64,000 bases of DNA from JAJFUE01 sp039683515 (GCA_039683515.1 JBDKRG010000034.1:1-64000), one strand, 5' to 3'; counted from the stretch's first letter, positions 25,426 through 34,957 are shown. Notes: generated by a model not told the origin, from the sequence alone. Numbers and translations are program-made.

Positions 25426-27276
25426 ATGGGGCCGATGATGAACCTTGACTACCAGAACATCCGTTTCGTGCCGATCGTCCACCAGCGCGTGACGTTCGCC
25501 GAGCGCGTCCGCACGGCCGCCATGGCGTGGCAGCCCGACGTCATCGCCGTCGAGCTCCCGGCCTCGATCAAAAAGCCGGTCCTCGAGGGGGTGGCGCGCC
25601 TGCCGCGGATCTCCGCGGTCGCGTGGCGCGAGCCCCAGAACCCCGACAGCCTGTTTTACCTGCCGGTCGACCCTTGCGACGGACTGATCGAGGCCGTCCG
25701 CCTCGCCTGCGCCAACAGGATCCCGATCAAGCTGATCGACCTCGACATGCCCGGCCTGCGCGAAAAATGGCAGTACGCCCCCGACGAGCTGATCGTCGAC
25801 CGCGCCGGGCTCGGCCGCTACGCCGAGGCGTTCGCCCCGTCCCTGGCCGCGTCGGACCCGGCCTCGGCCGCGCGCGAGTCGCACATGGCCGCGATCCTGC
25901 GGGCCCTGGCCGCCACCCACGACCGCGTCCTGTGCGTGCTGGGCATCGGCCACTACCGCGCCGTCCGCGAGCTCGTCGAGACCGGCGCCATCGAGCCGCC
26001 CCACCCCGAGGCGATCGACTCGCGCCCCAACGCCGCCCTCGTCGACATCGAGAAGCGCGCCCTGCCGGCGTTCCTCGGCGAGATGCCCTACATCACCTGG
26101 CTGTGGGAACAGTCGCGCGAGGAACGCGAGCTGACCGGCGAAAGCGGCTTCGACAAGCTCGACGCGATCGTGACGATGCTGCGCGAGGCCTCCGAAATCT
26201 ACAAGCGCCTCTACCGCGAGGAGCTGAACCTGACCCAGTGGCACGGCCTGCTGCAATACGCGCGCAACCTGGCGATCGTCGGCGGCCGGCTCCAGCCCGA
26301 TTTCCACGAGCTCGTCATCGCCGCGCGCGGGATCGTCGACGGCGACTTCGCCGCCGAGCTCGCCGCGCTCGCCGGCCTCTACCCGCCCCAGGAAGGCAAG
26401 CCCGTCGACGAGCTGCCGCAGCTGACCGCGACGATGAAGAAAATGCCGGGCGGCGCGCAGTTCCTCGCCGCGCCGCGCTGGGAAATGCCGCCGGTCGACC
26501 CCAACCCGATCCGCCTGCGCCGCCGCCCGAGCGCCGAATTGCTCGAGCTCTGGAAGCGCGACTGGGAGGATCAGCCCGGCCTGTTCGGCCTGTGCGACTG
26601 GCCCCCCGAAAGCGACCGGCAGGAAAAATTCATGCACTTCGTCCGCAAGCGCGCGCTGTCGGTGCTGTGCGAGGACCGCCGCCGCGTCGAGGAGTTCACC
26701 TCGTCGATGCTCGACGGCCTCGACCTGCGCGAGACCCTGCGCAACTGGCACGCCGGCAAGCTCTACGTGCGCGCCGAATACCCGCCGCGCGGGGCCGTCG
26801 GCGCCGTCGTCGTCATCTTCGAGGACCAGTCGCTCGACGACGACGACAACTGGCGCGCCACGCTCTACGCCGAGCACCGCGGCGAAAGCGACATCTCGTT
26901 CTTCGCCTCGCCGCTGGGCGAGAACATCGTCGGCCCGCGCATCAGCCGCGTCGAGCTCAACGGCCTGCTCTCGGTCTGGCCGGCCGCGCGCATCCCGGAC
27001 ATCTGGATGTTCAACCTCGGCGAGGGGATCGCCACCTGCGCCGACGCGCTGCTGGCCGCCGGGATCATGTTCTCGTCGGAAAAATACCTGGCCTACGTCG
27101 CCGCCCGCCCCCCGCGGCCGCGGCTCAAGGCGCTGGCCCGCCGCCACGGCAAGCACATCATCTTCCTGCCGCTGCACCAGTTCGCGCGCGACCGCCTGCG
27201 CCGCATCCGCCGCTTTCACATGCTCGGCGGCCGCCACGTCCGCAAATGGGCCCGCGATTACATCTTCGAGAATTAA
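25426..27276 (+). CDS. TraB/ChaN-like (EreA/ChaN superfamily) large hypothetical
   Basis: The 616-residue cytoplasmic protein begins with a ChaN/TraB-like pattern, ending strands as PDVIAVELP and IPIKLIDLD, and later VLCVLGIGHYRAVREL, where GHY is in the place of a metal-site histidine. The remainder (250-616) is alpha/beta with many conserved-looking Trp residues and no family I can name. Three ATGs (25426, 25435, 25438) are possible. No ribosome binding site decides between them. The 3' end overlaps the convergent membrane protein gene by four bases. The function is uncertain; the superfamily link is tentative. Confidence 0.5.
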   Translation: MGPMMNLDYQNIRFVPIVHQRVTFAERVRTAAMAWQPDVIAVELPASIKKPVLEGVARLPRISAVAWREPQNPDSLFYLPVDPCDGLIEAVRLACANRIPIKLIDLDMPGLREKWQYAPDELIVDRAGLGRYAEAFAPSLAASDPASAARESHMAAILRALAATHDRVLCVLGIGHYRAVRELVETGAIEPPHPEAIDSRPNAALVDIEKRALPAFLGEMPYITWLWEQSREERELTGESGFDKLDAIVTMLREASEIYKRLYREELNLTQWHGLLQYARNLAIVGGRLQPDFHELVIAARGIVDGDFAAELAALAGLYPPQEGKPVDELPQLTATMKKMPGGAQFLAAPRWEMPPVDPNPIRLRRRPSAELLELWKRDWEDQPGLFGLCDWPPESDRQEKFMHFVRKRALSVLCEDRRRVEEFTSSMLDGLDLRETLRNWHAGKLYVRAEYPPRGAVGAVVVIFEDQSLDDDDNWRATLYAEHRGESDISFFASPLGENIVGPRISRVELNGLLSVWPAARIPDIWMFNLGEGIATCADALLAAGIMFSSEKYLAYVAARPPRPRLKALARRHGKHIIFLPLHQFARDRLRRIRRFHMLGGRHVRKWARDYIFEN

Positions 27277-28823
27277 GTTCCGCTTGAGACTTTTGCCGAA
27301 GTTCCGAGTCGCCCCAATGCAAGCCGCGTCGGGATATATGCGATGAAATAGGTGATGAGCGCCGTCCAGGCATTGCCTTCAAACTGGCGGGGAGCCCAGG
27401 GGACGCGAACTCTCATCATGTCCGCGTATACCACCACCACGAAGCACGAGACGACCGCGATCAGAATGGCCGCCGCGCCCCACGCCGCAAGCGCCGGCAG
27501 GACCGACCGCCGCCGCAGGCCCGGCGTGATGATCCCAGTCCCGAATGCGATCATGCCGCACGTGATATTCTCGATGTAACTGCCGAATACGAAACCCGGC
27601 GACACATTCAGGCCGCCCCGCAGCCGGCCGGCCGCGTAGCAGCCTGTCATCAGAATCGCGTAGAGTCCCAGCCTCGGCAACACGCGTTTCATTCGCTCCC
27701 GTGTCGGCGGGGACTCGTCCCCCGCGACCGCCAGGCCGAAATACCCTCCCAGCGCGGCCATGATCGCGTATCGCGGGAAGGCCGCGATCGATGCCGCGCA
27801 ATTCTCCATCACCGCGAAGCACCCATACAACGAGCACGAAAACAACACCCCGTACAAGGCGCTTTCGACCAGCATCCCGACGTCGGGCAGGGCGAACTTC
27901 CTGGCGCTTCCACCCGCCGACCAAAACCGCAGCGGAACTAAAAAGTCAAAGGGCAGGAGCCGGTATGGGATTGTATTGAAAGCCGGGTCGAGCCGGGCGG
28001 TCAACCATTGCATCGCATACAGGTCAACCATCTTCGCCTCATGATAAACAAACGCGAACGCCCCCGCCCAGACCACGGCGTAAGCGGCCGGTATCGCAAA
28101 CAGCATTTGGCTGTCACCGCAGGTTTTGGCCACAACCATGAAAATGAGAACGTCGGCGAGCAGGATGAAAACGGATATCGCGGCGCTCAGGCCAAGGCTC
28201 ATCAGGCTGCGCAGCGCCGGGAGCCTCCCGCCCGCGAACCATTTCCATTCGGCGATGTATTGGTAAATCCCGCCCAGCCACGTCTGCATCATGATCACCA
28301 GGATCAGGATCAGGATCATAAAAGCCGAAAATGTGGCCGGCGTATGCACGCTCCGGACATAGCGATACACGTAAAATCCGGTCAGGATCGCAAAAACAAA
28401 GACCAGCCTGTAGGTGCGGCAGAATATCAGCAGGTGATGCCGGAAAAGCTCGTTCCCGCCGAGCTGCGTCAGCATGAGTTCCTGCAGGTGATGGAGCGAA
28501 AGCGTCTTCATGACCATCGACTGGTCGTTTGCATACAGGTGATACCGCAGCAGCAGGAAAGCCAGCACAAAGAGAACAACCAGGCTGAGACCTCCCTGCA
28601 TCACGCCTCTCAAGACAAAGCCCGCGGCAACCAGGCAGACCGCAAGGATGACCGCTTCAAAGAGCCGCAGTGCGATGAACCGCAGCGGCCGCCGGGCGCG
28701 CCGCTCCGAATACCGCACGAGGGGGTTTTCCCGCCACCCGGTCCGCTCCAGGAGCCCCGCCGGCAACAGCATGTCCCGCCACCCGAACCCGCGCCAGCTT
28801 TCCCGTGAACGATCCATGGCCAC
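27273..28823 (-). CDS. Polytopic membrane protein, possibly ABC-exporter permease-like
   Basis: The 516-residue integral membrane protein has about 11-12 predicted helices. The first two lie at about 52-95, followed by a cytoplasmic segment with LHHLQELMLTQLGGNELFRHH. This segment faintly resembles the ELLLTPL loop of ABC-2 type permeases. No cognate ATPase gene is adjacent. GTG 28823 and ATG 28817 are both possible starts. No other family is recognised. Confidence 0.5.
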   Translation of the reverse strand: MAMDRSRESWRGFGWRDMLLPAGLLERTGWRENPLVRYSERRARRPLRFIALRLFEAVILAVCLVAAGFVLRGVMQGGLSLVVLFVLAFLLLRYHLYANDQSMVMKTLSLHHLQELMLTQLGGNELFRHHLLIFCRTYRLVFVFAILTGFYVYRYVRSVHTPATFSAFMILILILVIMMQTWLGGIYQYIAEWKWFAGGRLPALRSLMSLGLSAAISVFILLADVLIFMVVAKTCGDSQMLFAIPAAYAVVWAGAFAFVYHEAKMVDLYAMQWLTARLDPAFNTIPYRLLPFDFLVPLRFWSAGGSARKFALPDVGMLVESALYGVLFSCSLYGCFAVMENCAASIAAFPRYAIMAALGGYFGLAVAGDESPPTRERMKRVLPRLGLYAILMTGCYAAGRLRGGLNVSPGFVFGSYIENITCGMIAFGTGIITPGLRRRSVLPALAAWGAAAILIAVVSCFVVVVYADMMRVRVPWAPRQFEGNAWTALITYFIAYIPTRLALGRLGTSAKVSSGT

Positions 28824-28986
28824 CGCTTTCGTCTTTTCGTGCCCGTCATCGTAACCACTATCGAACCCAAATCAAAACCATTTCGCCGCCGTGCACCTTT
28901 GAATTGTTTGGGCCCGCCAACCCTGTTATGCTTTTTGCGTTGCACGATTCAGGCCGGCGCAGGGGCGCCGCAGGAATGGGTTTTTC

Positions 28987-29433
28987 ATGCTGCACTCGCG
29001 AATGGAACGGGTTCAAAAACTGATTCAGCAGGAGCTGGGGCAGATCCTCGACCGGGAGCTGCGCAACCCCGACATCCCGCGCTTCATCACCGTCGCCCAC
29101 GTCAAGGTCTCGCCCGACCTGAGCGAAGCGACCGTCATTGTCACGTTCCTCAGCGACGAGGACGACGAGACGATCAAGCACACGCTCAAAGAGCTGAACC
29201 GCTCGGCCGGCTATATCCGGTCGCTGCTGGCCAAGCGCGTGCGCCTCAAGCGGCACCCGCACCTGCGGTTCGTCTACACCAACGCCACGCACCACGCCGC
29301 CGACCTCGAGGAGATCTTCCACGGGATCCGCCGCGAACGCGAAGAATACCTGGCGGCTCACCCGGAAGAGCGCGAATCCGAAACCGAAACCGGCGACAGC
29401 GAGACGCCGGGAGGCGAAAATCCCAAGGAATAA
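28987..29433 (+). CDS. rbfA: Ribosome-binding factor A
   Basis: The 148-residue protein is a KH-like RbfA: RMERVQKLIQQELGQIL at the start, then FITVAHVKVSPDLSEATVIV and HPHLRFVYTNATHH. It binds 30S subunits and helps 16S rRNA maturation. An acidic tail (115-148) extends it past the usual core. It is not next to infB or nusA. The galE start lies five bases after its stop, so the two may be co-transcribed. Confidence 0.93.
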   Translation: MLHSRMERVQKLIQQELGQILDRELRNPDIPRFITVAHVKVSPDLSEATVIVTFLSDEDDETIKHTLKELNRSAGYIRSLLAKRVRLKRHPHLRFVYTNATHHAADLEEIFHGIRREREEYLAAHPEERESETETGDSETPGGENPKE

Positions 29434-29438
29434 TTGAA

Positions 29439-30428
29439 ATGACGGTTCTGGTCACAGGAGGAGCCGGTTACATCGGCAGTTTCACGGTCGCGGCGCTCGT
29501 CGAGCGCGGCGAGCGGGTCGTCGTGCTCGACAACCTCTCGGCCGGCCACCGGGCCGCCGTCCCGGCCGGCGTCGAGCTGGCCCAGGGCGACCTGGCCGAC
29601 CGCCGGTTCGTCGCCGGCGTCCTGTCAGAAAATGCCATCGAGGAAGTCATCCACTTCGCGGCGTTCACGTCGGTTCCCGAATCGGTCGCCAAGCCCGGTC
29701 TGTACTTCAGCAACAACACGGCCAACACGCTCGGGTTGCTGCAGGCGCTGACCGACGCCGGCGTGGGGCGCTTCGTTTTTTCCTCGACCGCCGCCGTCTA
29801 CGGCGAGCCGCAGGCCAACCCGATCACCGAGGACCACCCGAAAAATCCGCAGTCGCCCTACGGCCAGTCCAAGTACTTCAGCGAGCAGATCCTGGCGGCG
29901 TTCGAGGTCGCCCACGGCTTGCGCCACGTCGCGCTGCGCTACTTCAACGCCTGCGGCGGCGCGCCCGACCGCGGCGAGGACCACGCCCCCGAGACGCACC
30001 TGGTCCCGATCGTCCTGCAGGCGGCGCTCGGCCAGCGCGAGGCCGTCTCGATTTTCGGCGCCGACTGGCCGACCCCCGACGGCACCTGCGTCCGCGACTA
30101 CATCCACGTCGCCGACCTCGCCGACGCCCACCTGCGCGCGCTCGACCACCTGCGCGGCGGCGGCCAAAGCCTGCAATTGAATCTTGGCAACGGGGCCGGT
30201 TACAGTGTGGCCGAGGTGATCGAATCGGCGCGGCGCGTGACCGGCCGCGCGATCCCGGCGCGCAACGCCCCGCGCCGGCCCGGCGACCCGTCGACGCTCG
30301 TCGCCTCCTCCGAAGCCGCGCGCCGCGAGCTCGGCTGGACGCCGCGCATCAGCAACCTCGACGACATCGTCGCCTCCGCGTGGCAGTGGCATCGCGACCA
30401 TCCCAACGGCTACGGAGACCGTTTATGA
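29439..30428 (+). CDS. galE: UDP-glucose 4-epimerase
   Basis: The 329-residue extended SDR protein interconverts UDP-glucose and UDP-galactose. It has the NAD motif TGGAGYIG at 6-13, SSTAAVYG with the catalytic Ser/Thr region, YGQSK (catalytic Tyr/Lys), RYFNACGG and RDYIHVADLADAH. ATG is preceded by AAGGA nine bases upstream. Its stop overlaps the ATG of the glycosyltransferase gene (ATGA), so the two are coupled in an envelope polysaccharide or glycolipid operon. Confidence 0.93.
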   Translation: MTVLVTGGAGYIGSFTVAALVERGERVVVLDNLSAGHRAAVPAGVELAQGDLADRRFVAGVLSENAIEEVIHFAAFTSVPESVAKPGLYFSNNTANTLGLLQALTDAGVGRFVFSSTAAVYGEPQANPITEDHPKNPQSPYGQSKYFSEQILAAFEVAHGLRHVALRYFNACGGAPDRGEDHAPETHLVPIVLQAALGQREAVSIFGADWPTPDGTCVRDYIHVADLADAHLRALDHLRGGGQSLQLNLGNGAGYSVAEVIESARRVTGRAIPARNAPRRPGDPSTLVASSEAARRELGWTPRISNLDDIVASAWQWHRDHPNGYGDRL

Positions 30429-31222
30429 CCGAATGCGCCACGCTGGAACCACGCATTCAGCCGCTGGGCGTTACCCGCCGCTCCGAGTCGGGCGAAACGC
30501 CCCAGGTCTCCGTGATCTTCCCGGCTTACAACGAAAAGCCGCGCCTGCCGTCGACGCTCGAAAAGACCATCGCCTACCTCCAGAAGGAATACGAGAGCTG
30601 GGAGATCATCGTCGCCGACGACGGCTCGGCCGACGGCACGGCCGAGATGGTCGAGCACGACTTCCCGCAGTGCCGGGTCCTGCGCGCCCCGCACAACATG
30701 GGCAAGGGCGCGGCCGTCCGCCGCGGCATGCTCGCCGCGGGCGGCCGGTTCCGCCTGTTCAGCGACTCCGACCTCTCGACGCCGATCGAGGAGCTCGCCC
30801 CGATGATGGCCCTGCTCCAACGCATGGAATGCGACGTCGTGATCGCCTCGCGCGCCCTCCCCGAATCCAACCTCGTCCAGCGCCAGCCGTGGTGGCGCGA
30901 AATCTCCGGCCGCATCTTCAACGCCCTCGTCCAGCCGATCTCCGGCCTGCCGTTCCGCGACACCCAGTGCGGCTTCAAGCTCTTCCGCGACCACGCCGCC
31001 GAGGAAATCTTCTCGCGCCAGCGTTCCAACGGCTGGGCGTTCGACGTCGAGATCCTCATGCTCGCCCAGTTCCTCGGCTTCACCGTCCGCGAGCACCCGG
31101 TGACGTGGCTCAACAGCGCGGCCTCCAAGGTCCACCTGCTGCGCGACGCGCCGAAAATGCTGTTCGACATCGTCCGCTTCCGCTGGCGCCGCCTCACCGG
31201 CGGGATGCTCGGCGAAGAGTGA
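30425..31222 (+). CDS. GT2 glycosyltransferase, dolichyl-phosphate glucosyltransferase-like
   Basis: The 265-residue protein is a GT-A family 2 enzyme with VSVIFPAYNE, the DDGSADGT nucleotide-binding loop, the SDSDLSTP DxD motif, and QCGFKLFR. It is most like ALG5/dolichyl-phosphate or polyprenyl-phosphate glucosyltransferases. It has no transmembrane anchor. The start overlaps the galE stop, and the neighbour downstream is a GT87-like membrane protein that could use a polyprenyl-phosphate sugar. Confidence 0.88.
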   Translation: MTECATLEPRIQPLGVTRRSESGETPQVSVIFPAYNEKPRLPSTLEKTIAYLQKEYESWEIIVADDGSADGTAEMVEHDFPQCRVLRAPHNMGKGAAVRRGMLAAGGRFRLFSDSDLSTPIEELAPMMALLQRMECDVVIASRALPESNLVQRQPWWREISGRIFNALVQPISGLPFRDTQCGFKLFRDHAAEEIFSRQRSNGWAFDVEILMLAQFLGFTVREHPVTWLNSAASKVHLLRDAPKMLFDIVRFRWRRLTGGMLGEE

Positions 31223-31223
31223 A

Positions 31224-31274
31224 GTCCTGAGTCCTGAGTCCTGAGTCCTGAGTCCTGAGTCCTGAGTCCTGAGT
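31224..31274. repeat. Tandem heptamer array GTCCTGA x7
   Basis: Seven perfect GTCCTGA copies (31224-31272) begin one base after the glycosyltransferase stop and end at the TTG start of the next gene. They fill the entire intergenic gap. Confidence 0.95.
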
Positions 31275-32548
31275 TGGGAATTGTCTCCTTGAAGCGTTTC
31301 CTCCCGACCGCCATCGGCCTGGCCGCCGCCCTCGCCCTGTTCGTCCTGTTCAAACTGCAACTGCTCAACGGCTGGAGCGCCAACTCCGACCACCCCTACA
31401 TGGGCTACGACTACTTCGGCTGGCCGCGCGCCGCCCTCGCGATCCTCAACGGCACCAACCCGTTCACCGCGCACCTCGACTATGACTACGGCCCGTGGGC
31501 CACCGGGTTCGTGACGTTCCCGGCCCTGGCCGTCGCCGGGATCCCGCTCGCGTGGCTGCCGCCGTGGGGGGGCTTCTGGGCCGTGAGCATCCTCGCGCTC
31601 GCGCTCCACCTCGCGATCATCGCGGTCTTCGGGACGCGCCTGGACGCGCCCCGCCCGCGCGACTGCGTCTTCATGGCCGCGATGGGGCTGTTCCTGCCGT
31701 GGTACGTCATGTACTACATGGGCCAGTACCACAGCCTCGCCGTGCTGGCCGTCTTCCTCGTGCTGGCGTGGGAATCGACCGCCTCCCAGGTCGCCGGGTT
31801 CACGATCAGCGCCCTGGCCAAGCCGGTCCTCGGCCCGGCCGCGCTGGTCCTCTTCCTGCGCCGCGAATGGAAAACCGTCTGGATCATCGCCGGCGTGCTC
31901 GCCGTGACCATGCTGCCGTGGTTCGTGATCCGCCACGACGCGACCGGGTTTCACCCGGGCCTCAACCCGATCATGGGCGAATACACGGCCGAAGCCGCGC
32001 TGATCGCCAAGTACACCGCCTGGCGCTGGAACCACCAGATCTCGCTCGCGGCCGCCCTCGACGAACTGCTCGACCCCCGCGCCAACCTGATCGCGCGCTA
32101 TTACGTGTCGGCCGCGATCGTCGCCGCGGCCGCGCTGATCGCCCTGTACCGCGACCGCCGCGCCGCCATCTGCATGGCCCTCATGTGGTTCTTCGCGTTC
32201 TACGCCCGCGGCCACGAATACCACTACACGCTGCTCGTCCCCGTCATGCTCTGCCTGTGGAGCCTCCCCGGCGGCCGCTACCGGACGTGGTGGGTGGTCG
32301 CCCTCGCCGCCGCCGCCGCCGCGCCGACGACGTGGGGCATTTTCAAGTACCACTACGGCATCGAAAACTCGATCCGCTCGTGCGACCTCATGCTCTCGCA
32401 TAACGCGCCGCTCTATGACCTCTTCCTCTGGCACAAGCCCGCCACCGCGCTCCTGCTGGCCGCGACGATCGCGTGGACCGAATCCCGCGGCCCGGCCGCC
32501 GGCGAAAAACTCAACCCAACACCCTTACAAGACACACAAGACCCGTGA
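31274..32548 (+). CDS. GT87-like polytopic mannosyl/glycosyl-transferase
   Basis: The 424-residue membrane protein has about 10 helices and the early loop YMGYDYFGW...GTNPFTAHLDYDYGPWA. This resembles GT87 (DUF2029) polyprenyl-phosphate-dependent glycosyltransferases with a periplasmic acidic loop. Starts are TTG 31274 or TTG 31289; no ATG is available before the first helix. The C-terminal residues (LQDTQDP) are encoded by a 13-bp direct repeat that spans the stop. Confidence 0.7.
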   Translation: MGIVSLKRFLPTAIGLAAALALFVLFKLQLLNGWSANSDHPYMGYDYFGWPRAALAILNGTNPFTAHLDYDYGPWATGFVTFPALAVAGIPLAWLPPWGGFWAVSILALALHLAIIAVFGTRLDAPRPRDCVFMAAMGLFLPWYVMYYMGQYHSLAVLAVFLVLAWESTASQVAGFTISALAKPVLGPAALVLFLRREWKTVWIIAGVLAVTMLPWFVIRHDATGFHPGLNPIMGEYTAEAALIAKYTAWRWNHQISLAAALDELLDPRANLIARYYVSAAIVAAAALIALYRDRRAAICMALMWFFAFYARGHEYHYTLLVPVMLCLWSLPGGRYRTWWVVALAAAAAAPTTWGIFKYHYGIENSIRSCDLMLSHNAPLYDLFLWHKPATALLLAATIAWTESRGPAAGEKLNPTPLQDTQDP

Positions 32549-32560
32549 GACACACAAGAC
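32530..32560. repeat. 13-bp direct repeat AGACACACAAGAC x2
   Basis: Copies lie at 32530-32542 and 32548-32560. They cover the 3' end and stop of the GT87-like gene. The word is typical of dispersed micro-repeats. Confidence 0.8.
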
Positions 32561-32697
32561 GAAAAACTTCGCATTTTGAAAACGTAATTCCATAAATTCC
32601 GCAAATCATCCTACCTTTTGCCCGATGCATCGGTTAGAGTGTTGGCCGTTGTCAAGGCGTGCGCATTGAACAGCACGATCACACAGGAGTTTATCTT

Positions 32698-33999
32698 ATG
32701 AGTGACGTATTGAAGATCTTTCGCGAACTGGAGATGACCTGGGATCGCGACAACATTTACCACCAGGTCCTGACGTACATCGCAACGGCCTCGGAGCTGC
32801 TCGGCCTGCCCAAGGGGCTCGAGCTGATCCTGGCCCAGCCGAAGAACGAGATCACCGTTCACTTCCCCGTCCTCATGGACGACGGCGAATACCGTCTCTT
32901 CCGCGGCTTCCGCGTCCAGCACAACAACGTGCTCGGGCCGTTCAAGGGCGGCATCCGCTTCCACCAGGACGCCGACCTCGACCACGTCAAGGCCCTGGCC
33001 GTGCTGATGACGATGAAGACGGCGCTCTACTGGCTCCCCTACGGCGGCGCCAAAGGGGCGGTCAAGGTCAACCCGCGCACCCTCTCGCAGGACGAGCTGA
33101 TGCGCCTGACCCGCCGCTTCACCGCCGCCCTGGGCCAGAACATCGGCCCGTTCTACGACGTCCCGGCCCCCGACGTCGGCACCAACTCCCAGATCATGGC
33201 GTGGATCACCGACACCTACACCAACCTGCACGACCCCGCCCGCCGGCTCGACGGCATGGGCGTCTGCACCGGCAAGCCGCTCCTTCTCGGCGGCTCGCAG
33301 GGGCGCGAAAAGGCGACCGGCCAGGGCCTCATCTACGTCCTCGAGCAGATGCTCCCGGAGATGGGCTTCGACATCGGCAAGGTCAGCTACAGCCTGATCG
33401 GCTACGGCAACGTCGGCTCGTGGACCGGCAAGCTCATGGCCGAGCGCGGCGCCAAGCTCAAGGCCGTCCTCGACCACACCGGCGCGATCTATAGCGACAA
33501 GGGGATCGACGCCAACGAGCTCGACCAGTACGTCGCCAAGAAGGGGGGCGTCGGCGGCTTTCCCAACGCCGAGGCGATCAGCGAGGACGAGTTCTACGGC
33601 TGCGAGGTCGACATGCTCGTCCCGGCCGCCCTCGAGCAGATGATCAACGACCAGAACGTCAAGCTGCTGCGCTGCAAGATCGTCGCCGAGGCCGCCAACG
33701 CCCCGACGACCCCGCAGGCCGAACGCTACATGATCGAGCAGGGCATCCAGATCCTGCCCGCCATCCTGTGCAACTCGGGCGGCGTCACCGTCAGCTACTT
33801 CGAGTGGAAACAGAACCGCCAGGCCGAGACATGGGACCTCGACTACGTCGACGCCCAGCTCAAGAAGATGGTCCTGGCCGCCTGCGCCCGCACCAAGGAA
33901 ACCGCGCACCGGCTCAAGTGCGACCTGCGCACGGCCTCCTACTGCGCCGCCCTCGAGCGCATCGCGAAGGTCTACACCATCCGCGGGATCTTCCCATAA
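32698..33999 (+). CDS. gdhA: Glutamate dehydrogenase (Glu/Leu/Phe/Val family)
   Basis: The 433-residue enzyme converts glutamate to 2-oxoglutarate and ammonia, reversibly. It shows KGGIRFH, the catalytic-lysine region YGGAKGAV, PAPDVGTNSQIMAW and the Rossmann motif GYGNVGSWTG. ATG at 32698 is supported by AGGAG eight bases upstream; an in-frame start 13 codons earlier lacks a site. Length is typical of the hexameric small GDH. A bidirectional terminator follows, so it is probably monocistronic. Confidence 0.93.
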   Translation: MSDVLKIFRELEMTWDRDNIYHQVLTYIATASELLGLPKGLELILAQPKNEITVHFPVLMDDGEYRLFRGFRVQHNNVLGPFKGGIRFHQDADLDHVKALAVLMTMKTALYWLPYGGAKGAVKVNPRTLSQDELMRLTRRFTAALGQNIGPFYDVPAPDVGTNSQIMAWITDTYTNLHDPARRLDGMGVCTGKPLLLGGSQGREKATGQGLIYVLEQMLPEMGFDIGKVSYSLIGYGNVGSWTGKLMAERGAKLKAVLDHTGAIYSDKGIDANELDQYVAKKGGVGGFPNAEAISEDEFYGCEVDMLVPAALEQMINDQNVKLLRCKIVAEAANAPTTPQAERYMIEQGIQILPAILCNSGGVTVSYFEWKQNRQAETWDLDYVDAQLKKMVLAACARTKETAHRLKCDLRTASYCAALERIAKVYTIRGIFP

Positions 34000-34024
34000 G
34001 AAGTTCTCGCTCAGATCGCAATGC

Positions 34025-34055
34025 AAAAGGGCCAGGCATCCGCCTGGCCCTTTTT
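34025..34055. terminator. Bidirectional Rho-independent terminator
   Basis: The hairpin GGGCCAGGC-ATCC-GCCTGGCCC (34029-34050) is flanked by AAAA on the left and TTTTT on the right. It works in both directions and lies between gdhA and the convergent membrane protein gene. Confidence 0.93.
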
Positions 34056-34058
34056 CCG

Positions 34059-34076
34059 TGCTCGTGCTCGTAATCG
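34059..34076. repeat. Hexamers TGCTCG x2 / TAATCG
   Basis: This is the reverse complement of the CGATTA/CGAGCA array at 82-126, in a short form. It lies directly after the terminator. Confidence 0.7.
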
Positions 34077-34108
34077 AAAATCGAAAACCCGACCCCAAGC
34101 CGGGCCCC

Positions 34109-34750
34109 TTATTCCTCGTCCATCCGCGACCCGACGCGGTAGGCCGTCACGATCCCCAGCACCGCGAACAGCAGGTCGAACAGATCCAGGTTGTCCGCGA
34201 CGATGTCCGAATACGGGACCTCATTCAACTGCTCCTCCACGGTTTGCTTGTGGTGGTTGCGCCAGTAGTCGTACGTCGTCGTGCTGGTCCCCATGTCCTG
34301 CAATTCCGGAACGTCGTACTTGCGGAAACTGGCCAATTCCTCGGGCGCGACGGCGTCCGGATCGGACTCATCGGTGTAGTCGTGGTCGATCATGAACTTG
34401 ACGTGGTCCGATGCCGACTCCAGCTTGGCGAAATCGGCGGCGTCCTTCTGGAATTCCTCAAACGCCGGTTCACTCGTCCTGGCCTCGACGACTTCCGGGA
34501 TCATCTCCTGGAACACGATGTGCACCACCATCATTTTGCCGGCCAGAATCGACAGGACGGCAACGATGGCGCAGGTCACGCCCATCGCCGCGCCGCGCCC
34601 GCCGCCGAGCACCGCGCCGACGCCGACCAGCGCCCCGATGCCCCACGCGATATACGCCGATTCGAGATTTGCAAACGCCGCGACCGCGCCCCAGATGACC
34701 GCGCCGATCACCGCCCCGACGATTGCCCCAATGATCCCCAACGGTTTCAT
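34109..34750 (-). CDS. Small membrane protein, unknown
   Basis: The 213-residue protein has two or three Gly/Ala-rich N-terminal helices (about 4-85), a soluble acidic segment (90-185) and a possible helix near the C-terminus (188-205). The acidic soluble segment includes FEEFQKDAADFAKLES. ATG is preceded by GGAGG about eight bases upstream. No family recognised. It is convergent with gdhA. Confidence 0.65.
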   Translation of the reverse strand: MKPLGIIGAIVGAVIGAVIWGAVAAFANLESAYIAWGIGALVGVGAVLGGGRGAAMGVTCAIVAVLSILAGKMMVVHIVFQEMIPEVVEARTSEPAFEEFQKDAADFAKLESASDHVKFMIDHDYTDESDPDAVAPEELASFRKYDVPELQDMGTSTTTYDYWRNHHKQTVEEQLNEVPYSDIVADNLDLFDLLFAVLGIVTAYRVGSRMDEE

Positions 34751-34957
34751 GCCCCTCTCCTCCGCACAAATAAGTTTTAATCATGCTGTGACGAACCGCC
34801 CAAAAGCATGTCACGGCCGCACGAATTTTCAATCAAAAAGTGTCCGTTGTGTCCGTATTGCTGGAATTTTAATCCGGATTCCGTTATTCTAACTACTTCA
34901 TGCAACGACACGGATTCGGGCCCCCGCGAGGCGGCGGGCATGGGGAAAGGAACGCTC

